Assembly (NCBI GenBank): GCA_910586375.1
Contig: CAJUIE010000019.1
Span: 1-19,361, forward strand
DNA: 19,361 nt
Source of the DNA: an uncultured Alistipes sp.
GTDB lineage: Bacteria; Bacteroidota; Bacteroidia; Bacteroidales; Rikenellaceae
Direction: 5' to 3'
Part shown: one piece after another, positions 1 through 5,859 of the stretch
Layout: each line of letters opens with the position of its first letter
Numbering within the stretch: position 1 is the stretch's first letter
Program-made: the position numbers and the translations under genes
Notes under the pieces: generated by a model
Database searches by the model: none
What the model was told of the DNA's origin: nothing
Seen by the model: only the letters and a program-made list of their open reading frames with translations

Positions 1-58
1 ACGAAGTCAAAGTGGCGCCTCCAATGGGGGCGTCATGGATAAGAGAGGGGCGGGGCAA

Positions 59-943
59 TTACAACGTCTCGCCCTCAACGCGTTGATAAGCGTCGATCAT
101 CGAGTCGCGCGTGCAGTTGACGATCCTGGCGCCGAGCGTCGCGGCATACTCACGCAAAACTTCGTGACCCCGGAAGAGTTCGGCAACCTCAAAAAGGTAA
201 GCAGACATAGTATACGGCCGGGGCGGTACATTGTGGCAGAGAGGTTGCAACGTTGCCGGGGTGTTGTCGTAATAATGCCGGACGATGCGGCAGAGGCGAT
301 TTTCGTGGTCGACACACAGCCCGTCGAGCAGCGTATGGTCGACGCCATAAAGCTCTATGCGTTTATAACCCAGCAACAAAGCGACGTATTCACCCACCTG
401 AACCACGGTACCGAAGTTAGCGCTGCCCAAGCCGTGCCGGAAAAGCCAAAACTCCAGACCGCGAAATCCCCGATACATCTGCGTGTGAAACGGCACGATG
501 CGAATAAGGGGATTAGGCAACACGGCCCGATAATCGAAACACTCCGGGTTATAATATTGTACGTAAAGGTTCATGGGCCACGCAACCCGCTCGTTCAAAA
601 CACGATAAAGGTGCATGACACGCTGACGCCGGGCACTCGCGCGAAAAAACATCGGGTCGGAGAGGACATAATAAGCCGGTCGCAATCGGGTGAAGCGTTC
701 GTCCTGGGCAAAAAAGTTGACAGCCAGGAAGTCGCGCTCCGCCTTGTCCTCCAAAAGCTGCGGCAATTCATCGGCCAGCGAAGGGCCGTTGCCCAGAATA
801 GCGATCGTCGGAGCCGGAACTCCGACCACACCGGCCCGTCCGACATAATTGCGGAAATTCTCCTTAACGGCCATCACGGCGAAATAAAACGCCGTGCGAT
901 AAAGGTTGCGCACGAAGCGGTCGATCTTCAGGAGGAGAGACAT
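59..943 (-). CDS. GNGPSL-motif protein, DUF115/GT42 sialyltransferase-like
   Basis: A 294-residue cytosolic protein, probably acting in surface-polysaccharide synthesis. After a basic N-terminal segment, a beta-strand runs into an ILGNGPSL motif (about residues 49-56). That motif is typical of DUF115/MptE-like proteins and of Campylobacter Cst-type sialyltransferases (GT42). Further matches to that layout are a VNFF stretch, a YVLSDPMFF segment, and a later block with ANFGTVVQVGEYVALLLGY followed by IELYGVDHT. No signal peptide or clear membrane helix is seen. The neighbour transcribed divergently is a GT2 glycosyltransferase, which supports a glycan role. The start is the ATG about 13 bases after the predicted transcription start of a good Bacteroidota promoter. 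The donor and acceptor cannot be read from the sequence, and a non-sialic transferase or a pterin pyrophosphokinase-like fold are alternatives. The gene is certain; the function is moderate at best. Confidence 0.82.
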   Translation of the reverse strand: MSLLLKIDRFVRNLYRTAFYFAVMAVKENFRNYVGRAGVVGVPAPTIAILGNGPSLADELPQLLEDKAERDFLAVNFFAQDERFTRLRPAYYVLSDPMFFRASARRQRVMHLYRVLNERVAWPMNLYVQYYNPECFDYRAVLPNPLIRIVPFHTQMYRGFRGLEFWLFRHGLGSANFGTVVQVGEYVALLLGYKRIELYGVDHTLLDGLCVDHENRLCRIVRHYYDNTPATLQPLCHNVPPRPYTMSAYLFEVAELFRGHEVLREYAATLGARIVNCTRDSMIDAYQRVEGETL

Positions 944-958
944 CGGACGAAGAGTTTG

Positions 959-990
959 TTTGCAAAAATACGAAAAGATCGGTATCTTCG
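959..990 (+). promoter_or_regulatory. Promoter of the GT2 gene
   Basis: TTTG (959-962), a 20-base spacer and TATCTTCG (983-990) fit the Bacteroidota TTTG-N19-21-TAnnTTTG pattern with one mismatch. Transcription would begin around 997, ten bases before the ATG. The -33 box abuts the -7 box of the opposing promoter, so RNA polymerase could probably occupy only one at a time. Confidence 0.55.
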
Positions 991-994
991 CAAG
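963..994 (-). promoter_or_regulatory. Promoter of the GNGPSL-motif gene
   Basis: On the minus strand a perfect -7 box TATTTTTG (970 to 963) lies 20 bases after CTTG (994 to 991), a three-of-four match to the Bacteroidota -33 TTTG. The predicted start is about 13 bases before the ATG. It shares its bases with the divergent plus-strand promoter. Confidence 0.6.
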
Positions 995-1006
995 AAAACC
1001 CGGGCG

Positions 1007-1936
1007 ATGGATGCACCCCTCTTTTCGGTCGTTATACCTCTATACAACAAAAGCGCAGAAATAGCCGCCACGCTGCGCTCCGTGCTGGCGCAGAGTCTGC
1101 CGCCGAACGAAATCGTGGTTGTGGATGATGGGTCGACGGACGGCGGAGCCGACATAGTGCGTCAGACAGGCTCGCCGCGGATAAAGCTCTTTTCGCAGCC
1201 CAATGCGGGAGTGAGCGCAGCCCGCAACCGGGGTGTGGCCGAAGCACGAGGCGAATATATTGCCTTTCTGGACGCTGACGACTGCTGGGAACCGGGTTAT
1301 CTGGCCGAAATAGCAGCCCTGATCGACGAATTTCCCGGCTGCGGCATCTACTCGACGGCCTTTCGGATCATCAACCGCAGAGGCACAACACCCGCCCCCT
1401 GTCCGGAGCGGCGGGGCGTCGTCGACAACTTCTTTCGCGACTCGGCCCATCGCTACATCGCCATTCCCTCGGCCAGCGTCGTGCCCCGGCGTGTTTTCGA
1501 GGAAGTCGGCGGCTTTCCCGCAGGCATGAAGATCGGCGAAGACCTCTATCTGTGGATCAAGATCGCCCGCCGCTACCGGGTTTGCTTTTCGCCCAGGCAG
1601 CTGGTCCGCTACTCCCGGACGGCCACCAATCGCTCGGCGACGATCTACACCCCCGAGCAGACCCTATTTTCATTCGAGCAGCTCTACAACCCCGCAGCTC
1701 CCATCGAAGAGCGCGAATTCATAGCCCGCGCTGCCTTAGGAAAAGCATTGATCCTCAGCGCAAAGGGCAGCACAAAAGAGGCTGCCCGCGCCATCCGGAT
1801 CTTCTCCTTCACCCGCACCTACCGCCGTACGCTGCGCAAGGTGCGCTTCCTGAACGCCCTGCCCGTTGCCTGGCGCAGCCCCCTGCTCGCGCTCTACAAC
1901 CGCGCAGCCTGGGCAATCGCCCGAAAAGGGCTGTAA
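1007..1936 (+). CDS. Family 2 glycosyltransferase (GT-A)
   Basis: A 309-residue inverting GT2 enzyme, expected to transfer a sugar from a nucleotide-sugar to a growing surface glycan on the cytosolic face of the membrane. The N-terminal strand VVIPLYNK, the nucleotide-binding VVVDDGSTD (Asp40-Asp41), the AGVSAARNRG helix and the metal-binding FLDADD (Asp89, Asp91) are all intact. A GEDLYLW motif near residues 177-183 supplies the expected catalytic acidic residues. The reading frame stays open upstream for more than 300 codons, but that stretch is antisense to the neighbouring gene. The ATG at 1007 is chosen because the GT-A domain begins there and a promoter sits just upstream. There is no membrane helix, although the C-terminus is basic and may bind the membrane. 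The sugar substrate is unknown. Confidence 0.9.
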   Translation: MDAPLFSVVIPLYNKSAEIAATLRSVLAQSLPPNEIVVVDDGSTDGGADIVRQTGSPRIKLFSQPNAGVSAARNRGVAEARGEYIAFLDADDCWEPGYLAEIAALIDEFPGCGIYSTAFRIINRRGTTPAPCPERRGVVDNFFRDSAHRYIAIPSASVVPRRVFEEVGGFPAGMKIGEDLYLWIKIARRYRVCFSPRQLVRYSRTATNRSATIYTPEQTLFSFEQLYNPAAPIEEREFIARAALGKALILSAKGSTKEAARAIRIFSFTRTYRRTLRKVRFLNALPVAWRSPLLALYNRAAWAIARKGL

Positions 1937-1937
1937 A

Positions 1938-1973
1938 AAACCCTTCCGGCCTTGCGCAAGGTCGGAAGGGTTT
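1938..1973 (+). terminator. Terminator after the GT2 gene
   Basis: An 11-base stem, AAACCCTTCCG (1938-1948) against CGGAAGGGTTT (1963-1973), with an inner CCTTG/CAAGG stem, starts two bases after the stop codon. The T run is short on the plus strand and TTTTTT on the minus strand, so it probably works in both directions. Confidence 0.75.
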
Positions 1974-2004
1974 GCATTTTCAACAAATATTCGATTTGCC
2001 TAAG

Positions 2005-2185
2005 CGAAAAGTTTTCGGGCCGAAGACTGACTTTTGGGCAACAACTTCCGGCTCCTTTGGAGCCGCCGAGCCGTAGCCAGCGGAGGCGCCGCTACGAAGT
2101 GGCAAGCCTGCGCCCGGGGTGACTACGGCTTGACCGGCCCGGCGGGCCGGGAGTTCGACGCAAATTTTCGCGGGCCGAAGGGCGT
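2005..2185 (+). repeat. Dispersed GC-rich intergenic repeat, copy 1
   Basis: A non-coding island between the ends of two convergent genes. It contains three hairpins: CGGCTCC/GGAGCCG (2049-2065, 3-base loop), CAAGCC/GGCTTG (2103-2132) and CCGGCCC/GGGCCGG (2134-2150). The CAAGCC hairpin aligns with the core at 3536-3566 and 5674-5704. Both edges also recur in the island at 5634-5831: CGGGCCGAAGACTG near the left, and GAGTTcGACGCAAATTT near the right (one base different there). No protein is encoded here. Confidence 0.6.
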
Positions 2186-2216
2186 ACTCAACAAGGCGAA
2201 TAAGCCAAACAAACGA

Positions 2217-3020
2217 TTATTCGTAATGGAAAGCGATGCGTCTGCTCAATTCTCCATCCTGATGGATTTCGACCTCGGAGAGATAATCGCCGTCCATATG
2301 GTAGACGTAACGGGTTTCTGAATTATAGGAACCGTCTTCATCCACGCTGCTTTCCTGAATCGTTTTCGGCAAGTAACGCAGGCGCTGGCCGCCTACGCCC
2401 AACAAAAGAGCCTCGGGATATTCATCGGTAAAAGCACCAAAGATATCACAAAATCCCCCATAAAAATCGAGGTTCAGATTATTCAGCCCCGCACGGTCGA
2501 ACTCGATGGAAAGAGTTTCGCTCCACTCGTCACCCCGCACCTTATACGAAACGCCGTTAGCCGCATAAGTCACTGCGCAATCGCAATAGAAACCCTCCGC
2601 CTCCGTCGACAAAAGCGAAGCCACATAACCCGCAGCGTCATAATCGAACTTCATTTCCGTCCAGAAGTCAGACCCTTCGTTCATTCGGACCAAAACAGCC
2701 CGGCCGTCCTGCAACTGAAAAGTCGTTTTGCCCTGAACGATCGTATTGTCCGCATAGGTATATGTGTAGGTATCGCTATACCCCTCTCCAGAACGAGTGA
2801 GCGACGTCAAGCGACCTTGTTCGTCGTAAGCATAAGTTTCCGAATAAGAGGTATTACCGGTAGACGTTACATCGACCGACACGAGCCGCCGGGGCAGGAT
2901 TTCGTCGGCAGAGACGGGCTGCTGGGTTTCGCTGCCGGTGCCGATCGGAGTGTCGCCCTCGCTGTCGCTGCACCCGCACGCCAGAGCGGCAAGCAGGAAA
3001 AGAAGAAAATAACGTTTCAT
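2217..3020 (-). CDS. Secreted lipoprotein with YD-like repeats (DUF4595-like)
   Basis: A 267-residue lipoprotein of unknown function, exported and lipid-anchored in the envelope. The N-terminus is a Lys-Arg start, a hydrophobic stretch (FLLFLLAALA) and a Cys-Gly-Cys. Either cysteine could be the lipidated residue, and the acidic SDSEGD tail after it suits the Bacteroidota surface-export pattern. The mature part holds repeated beta-hairpin units of the form YxYDexGRLtsL, FDYDAAGYVASL, IEFDRAGLNNL and YVYHMDGDYLSEV. These resemble YD-type or DUF4595 proteins with a porin-like fold. The frame is open upstream to 3209, but the start at 3020 is the only one giving a signal peptide. It stands alone, with no SusCD or transporter gene beside it. 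Confidence 0.85.
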   Translation of the reverse strand: MKRYFLLFLLAALACGCSDSEGDTPIGTGSETQQPVSADEILPRRLVSVDVTSTGNTSYSETYAYDEQGRLTSLTRSGEGYSDTYTYTYADNTIVQGKTTFQLQDGRAVLVRMNEGSDFWTEMKFDYDAAGYVASLLSTEAEGFYCDCAVTYAANGVSYKVRGDEWSETLSIEFDRAGLNNLNLDFYGGFCDIFGAFTDEYPEALLLGVGGQRLRYLPKTIQESSVDEDGSYNSETRYVYHMDGDYLSEVEIHQDGELSRRIAFHYE

Positions 3021-3134
3021 AAACAGATAATTGTTTGGGTGCCGCCCGGCTCCCCTACGGCAGGTTACGTACAAAAAAAGAAAGTGTGGAGCCGGATTTC
3101 GTTTATCTAACTGAAGGTTCTGACAAAACCCAAA

Positions 3135-3142
3135 CAAAAATA
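3135..3142 (-). promoter_or_regulatory. Possible lipoprotein promoter (-7 box only)
   Basis: TATTTTTG on the minus strand is a perfect -7 box, which would give a leader of about 110 bases before the lipoprotein start. No TTTG is found at the right distance upstream, so this is a weak call. Confidence 0.35.
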
Positions 3143-3151
3143 AACGATGCA

Positions 3152-3202
3152 ATACCCCACACTTGAATAGACATGGGGTATAGGCACACCGTAAAGCGTG
3201 CC
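3152..3202. other. Two adjacent hairpins upstream of the lipoprotein
   Basis: ATACCCCA (3152-3159) pairs with TGGGGTAT (3174-3181), and directly beside it GGCAC (3183-3187) pairs with GTGCC (3198-3202). They lie just upstream of the possible lipoprotein promoter, so they may be protein-binding palindromes rather than leader RNA. No known riboswitch class is recognised. Confidence 0.4.
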
Positions 3203-3327
3203 TTGCCAAATCTAAACAAGACAGAGTGTCGTTCGTTGTCCTTTTGTTTGTTGAAAATTGTCAGATTCTCAGTTAAGGACAGTGCGAAATACACTTTCTG
3301 AATATGTCCGTCGGTTGCCCGACGTGG

Positions 3328-3426
3328 CAAAGATACGATTAAGCCGAGAGCAAAAAAAGAATTTATTCATTTTTTTGCCGAGGCGCAGTATCTTGGGCGA
3401 AGCCAAAGTACGATTAAACCGAGAAC
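3328..3426. repeat. Direct repeat flanking an A/T-rich hairpin
   Basis: CAAAGATACGATTAAGCCGA (from 3328) recurs from 3404 as CAAAGTACGATTAAACCGA, each continuing with a GAGC or GAAC end. Between them GCAAAAAAA (3350-3358) pairs with TTTTTTTGC (3370-3378), extended by GAAT/ATTC with one bulge. The first copy contains, on the minus strand, a perfect TATCTTTG -7 box (3335 to 3328) without a matching -33. From memory, similar sequences occur ahead of other Bacteroidota genes, but I could not check this. Confidence 0.45.
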
Positions 3427-3479
3427 TCTGCCTCGGATTTTTCGTAACGGGCCTCGCTGCAAAGCCCTTATTCGATTCT

Positions 3480-3620
3480 TGCTTTTTGCGCCCCCGGAAC
3501 CAGAGCCGCAGCCAGCGGGGCAAGACACCAGGTGTCGAGCCTCCGCAGCCGGGGGGCTACGGCTCGGCCCGGACCAAAGGTCGGGAGGATGACACTATAC
3601 AGATTCTTCGGCCTCAGGCC
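3480..3620 (+). repeat. Dispersed GC-rich intergenic repeat, copy 2
   Basis: The island opens with a CTTTTTG run and AGCCGCAGCCAGCGGGGC. The core hairpin CGAGCC (3536-3541)/GGCTCG (3561-3566), with an inner AGCC/GGCT, is nearly identical to the copy at 5674-5704. It ends in a TTCGGCCTCAGGCC motif followed by AGTATGACA. It lies upstream of the Hdr promoter and encodes nothing. Confidence 0.65.
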
Positions 3621-3715
3621 TTCAGTATGACAAAGTGGGGCCTCGGAAAGACAGGGCAAGGACACGCCGGGCGGAAATACGCATTTATACTACTGTCCGA
3701 TACCTCCAAAACGAG

Positions 3716-3736
3716 TACCTTTGCACCTGCAAAGGT
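3716..3736 (+). promoter_or_regulatory. Hdr operon promoter with overlapping palindrome
   Basis: TACCTTTG (3716-3723) is a perfect -7 box, 23 bases before the hdrC ATG; the -33 position is poor (ACTG). A perfect inverted repeat, ACCTTTGC (3717-3724), loop ACCT, GCAAAGGT (3729-3736), covers the -7 box and the expected transcription start. It could be an operator or a 5' hairpin. The promoter is likely; the operator role is inferred. Confidence 0.6.
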
Positions 3737-3746
3737 TTTCACGGAT

Positions 3747-4445
3747 ATGGGAAAATATTTCGATATGCTCATGGAGGATGTGCGATTCCGCGAGGGTCTC
3801 AACTCCTGCATGAACTGCGGTGTCTGCACGGGCGTATGCCCCGCCGCCGAGTTCTACGACTATGACCCGCGGCAGATCGTCTCGATCGTCCAGACCCGTA
3901 ACGAAGAGGCCATCGAAGAGCTGCTGCGGGGCGAACGCATCTGGTACTGCGGCGAGTGCATGTCATGCCGTCCCCGTTGCCCGCGCGGCAACACCCCGGG
4001 ATACGTCATCCAGGCCTTGCGCACGTTGTCGCAAAAACTGGGATTTTTCGTCGAGAGCGAAAAAGGGCGTCAGCAACTGGCCCTCAAGCGCATCATCGGC
4101 GACAACATCCTGCGCACAGGCTACTGCATCGTTCCGCGTCTGGTCAAACCCGAGCTGCACCCCGAACAAGGGACTGTGTGGAAGTGGGTATTCGACAACG
4201 ACAAGGAGATCTTCCCGCAGTTCACACCCGTTTACATGCGTCACGGAGCCGGGGCCCTGCGCCGTCTGGACGAAGAGTCGCTCCAGGAAATCAACCGTAT
4301 CTTCGAGGTAAGCGGCGGCAACGAAATGTTCGAGTGCATCGAGCGCCACTCCGACCGCAAGGCCCGCGAAATGGGCTACCCCGACGGTGCTGACCAGCAC
4401 TACATGATGGATGTCTTCCAAAACAACAGCAACGAACACGCATAA
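3747..4445 (+). CDS. hdrC: HdrC-like 4Fe-4S electron-transfer subunit
   Basis: A 232-residue cytosolic iron-sulfur protein, first in the Hdr-like operon. Two classical 4Fe-4S motifs are intact: CMNCGVCTGVCP (Cys21, 24, 27, 31) and CGECMSCRPRCP (Cys68, 71, 74, 78). The second motif is followed by RGNTPGYVIQALR, as in HdrC. The 150-residue extension after the clusters is longer than in methanogen HdrC and similar to HdrC1 of sulfur-oxidation sHdr clusters. HdrC passes electrons between the flavin subunit HdrA and the non-cubane clusters of HdrB. The frame is open far upstream, but the start at 3747 follows the promoter and removes a stretch lying in repeats. The stop is five bases from the next start, so it is co-transcribed with hdrB. 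Confidence 0.9.
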   Translation: MGKYFDMLMEDVRFREGLNSCMNCGVCTGVCPAAEFYDYDPRQIVSIVQTRNEEAIEELLRGERIWYCGECMSCRPRCPRGNTPGYVIQALRTLSQKLGFFVESEKGRQQLALKRIIGDNILRTGYCIVPRLVKPELHPEQGTVWKWVFDNDKEIFPQFTPVYMRHGAGALRRLDEESLQEINRIFEVSGGNEMFECIERHSDRKAREMGYPDGADQHYMMDVFQNNSNEHA

Positions 4446-4449
4446 GGCT

Positions 4450-5538
4450 ATGATGAACCGACCAAGCTGGCAGGAGTATCAGAAACAGATAGCCGACGAC
4501 CGCTATTACTACGCCCGCAGCTGCATCCGCCAGAACTTCTTCCCGGGCAGCGAAAAGGCCTTCATCGACATTTTGCAAAACGATCTGGGCCGCGACCTCT
4601 TAGACGACCCCAAACACTCCTCGTGCACGGGCATCGGCTATCACTCGGACATCGTGCCGCTCGAAACGATCATGACCGTCGTGGCGCGGCAGTTCGCGCT
4701 GATGACCGAAGCGGGATACGAAAATTTCGTGGCCTCATGCATCACTTCGTTCGGCGTCTACACCGAGATTCTGGCTACGTGGGATGAGTTTCCCGAAATG
4801 GAGGAGAAGACACGCCAAAACCTCCTGAAGGCCACGGGCCGCGAGTTCCGCAAGCCGACAAGTCTGGCCCATACATCAGACGTCATGTTCCACTTCCGCG
4901 AAGAGATCGCCCGCAAGGCCAGGCACAAGCTAATCAATGCCGAGACTGGCGAGCCTCTCCGCGTGGTAGAACATATCGGGTGCCACTACGCCAAAATATT
5001 CCCCAAATCGGGTATCGGAGGCTCGGAGTTTCCCTACGTGCTGGCCGGCATGGTCGAAGCCTGGGGTGGCCAGTGCGTCGACTACCCCGAGCGGCGCCAC
5101 TGCTGCGGATTCGGATTCCGCAACTACCTCGTACAAGCCAATCGTGGCTACTCGATAGCCAATTCCCACAAAAAATTGGAGAGCATGGCCCCCTACAAGC
5201 CCGACTTCATCGTGGCCAACTGCCCGGGTTGCGCGATGTTCCTCGACAAGTGGCAGTACGCCATCGCCGAGATGGAGGGTACAACCTACGGAGAGGGCGG
5301 CCACGGAATCCCGGTGCTCACCTACGAGGAGATGGCCGGGCTGGTCTTAGGCTACGACCCCTGGGTGCTGGGAATGCAGATGCACCAGGTGGACGTGGAA
5401 CCCCTCCTGGAAAAGATGGGCATCGACTACGATCCGGCAGCCAAATACTTAGGCCGAAACGGCAAATACATCGGAAAACCCGCATCGGCGGTGGTCAACT
5501 GCTGCCCGACGGATACCGTTTACGACATACGAGAATAA
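4450..5538 (+). CDS. hdrB: HdrB-like CCG-domain subunit
   Basis: A 362-residue subunit expected to carry a non-cubane 4Fe-4S cluster and act on a thiol or disulfide substrate in the cytosol. The C-terminal CCG motif is complete: Cys178, Cys218-Cys219 and Cys258-Pro-Gly-Cys261, with spacings of 39 and 38. The N-terminal counterpart is degenerate: Cys25, Ser58-Cys59 and Cys97-Ile-Thr-Ser100, so two of five expected cysteines are serine. A CCPTDTV tail (Cys351-352) adds another pair. The start is ATG 4450 or the adjacent ATG 4453. In methanogen HdrB both motifs bind clusters that split the CoM-S-S-CoB heterodisulfide. A gut bacterium would not be expected to have that substrate, so the true one is unknown. 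Confidence 0.88.
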   Translation: MMNRPSWQEYQKQIADDRYYYARSCIRQNFFPGSEKAFIDILQNDLGRDLLDDPKHSSCTGIGYHSDIVPLETIMTVVARQFALMTEAGYENFVASCITSFGVYTEILATWDEFPEMEEKTRQNLLKATGREFRKPTSLAHTSDVMFHFREEIARKARHKLINAETGEPLRVVEHIGCHYAKIFPKSGIGGSEFPYVLAGMVEAWGGQCVDYPERRHCCGFGFRNYLVQANRGYSIANSHKKLESMAPYKPDFIVANCPGCAMFLDKWQYAIAEMEGTTYGEGGHGIPVLTYEEMAGLVLGYDPWVLGMQMHQVDVEPLLEKMGIDYDPAAKYLGRNGKYIGKPASAVVNCCPTDTVYDIRE

Positions 5539-5550
5539 ATAAGCGAAAGC

Positions 5551-5627
5551 GGGGGGCTGTGGACGCGGAGGCTGTGGACGCGGAGGCTGTGGACGCGGGG
5601 GGCTGTGGACGCGGGGGGCTGTGGACG
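5551..5627 (+). repeat. G-rich tandem repeat, five units of 15-16 bases
   Basis: Five near-perfect copies of GGRGGCTGTGGACGC, with units of 16, 15, 15, 16 and 15 bases; the longer ones begin GGGGGG. It starts 12 bases after the hdrB stop codon. The G runs could form a quadruplex on the plus strand, and the copy number is likely to vary between strains. It is not coding. Confidence 0.85.
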
Positions 5628-5633
5628 AAAAAT

Positions 5634-5831
5634 GTTTTTGGGCCGGAGCCAGCGGGGCGAAGCAACAGAATTGCGAGCCTCCGCAGCCAGGGGCTACGGC
5701 TCGGACAGCCTGACGGCTGTGATTTCTCGGGCCGAAGACTGCGGACGGGACGCACAATGTGCGGGCCTCCGCGGGGCAGAGGCTGCGGCCCGCACCGGCT
5801 TCTCCGGAGTTTGACGCAAATTTACGCAAAC
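5634..5831 (+). repeat. Dispersed GC-rich intergenic repeat, copy 3
   Basis: The island begins TTTTTGGGCCGGAGCCAGCGG. It contains a core hairpin CGAGCC/GGCTCG (5674-5704), an ACAGCC/GGCTGT hairpin (5705-5720), and a second core copy with a perfect 9-base stem GTGCGGGCC (5759-5767)/GGCCCGCAC (5787-5795). It ends in GAGTTTGACGCAAATTT, as does copy 1. With the tandem repeat it fills the 321-base gap between hdrB and hdrA. Confidence 0.65.
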
Positions 5832-5842
5832 CGGTACCTTGC
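5810..5842 (+). promoter_or_regulatory. Possible internal promoter for the hdrA half of the operon
   Basis: TTTG (5810-5813), a 21-base spacer and TACCTTGC (5835-5842) give a partial Bacteroidota promoter; the last two -7 bases differ from consensus. It would start transcription close to the hdrA ribosome-binding site and could uncouple hdrA and later genes from hdrCB. The -33 box is supplied by the end of the dispersed repeat. Confidence 0.35.
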
Positions 5843-5859
5843 GAAAAGAGAGACCAATC

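Larger units (their letters stand above)
3021..3746. other. 726-base non-coding divergent region
   Basis: The gap between the lipoprotein and the Hdr-like operon holds no credible gene. The longest open frames have no domain, start site or promoter to support them. It contains a possible lipoprotein promoter, two adjacent hairpins, a direct repeat flanking an A/T-rich hairpin, one dispersed repeat island, and the Hdr operon promoter with an overlapping palindrome. Each is listed separately. Confidence 0.7.

Noticed and set aside
16..32. Hairpin CGCCTCC/GGGGGCG downstream of the GNGPSL gene as its terminator
   Set aside because: It has a G-T pair and no T run on the minus strand, and the window edge prevents a fuller look.
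35..1006. A 324-residue upstream extension of the GT2 protein
   Set aside because: It is antisense to the GNGPSL gene across nearly its whole length, and the GT-A domain begins at the ATG at 1007.
3103..3330. A 75-codon minus-strand gene upstream of the lipoprotein
   Set aside because: It overlaps hairpins and promoter-like sites, has no domain, and has no ribosome-binding site.
5551..5627. TGTGGAC units read as DnaA boxes of an origin
   Set aside because: Three of nine positions differ from the DnaA consensus, there is no AT-rich unwinding region, and no dnaA or dnaN gene is near.
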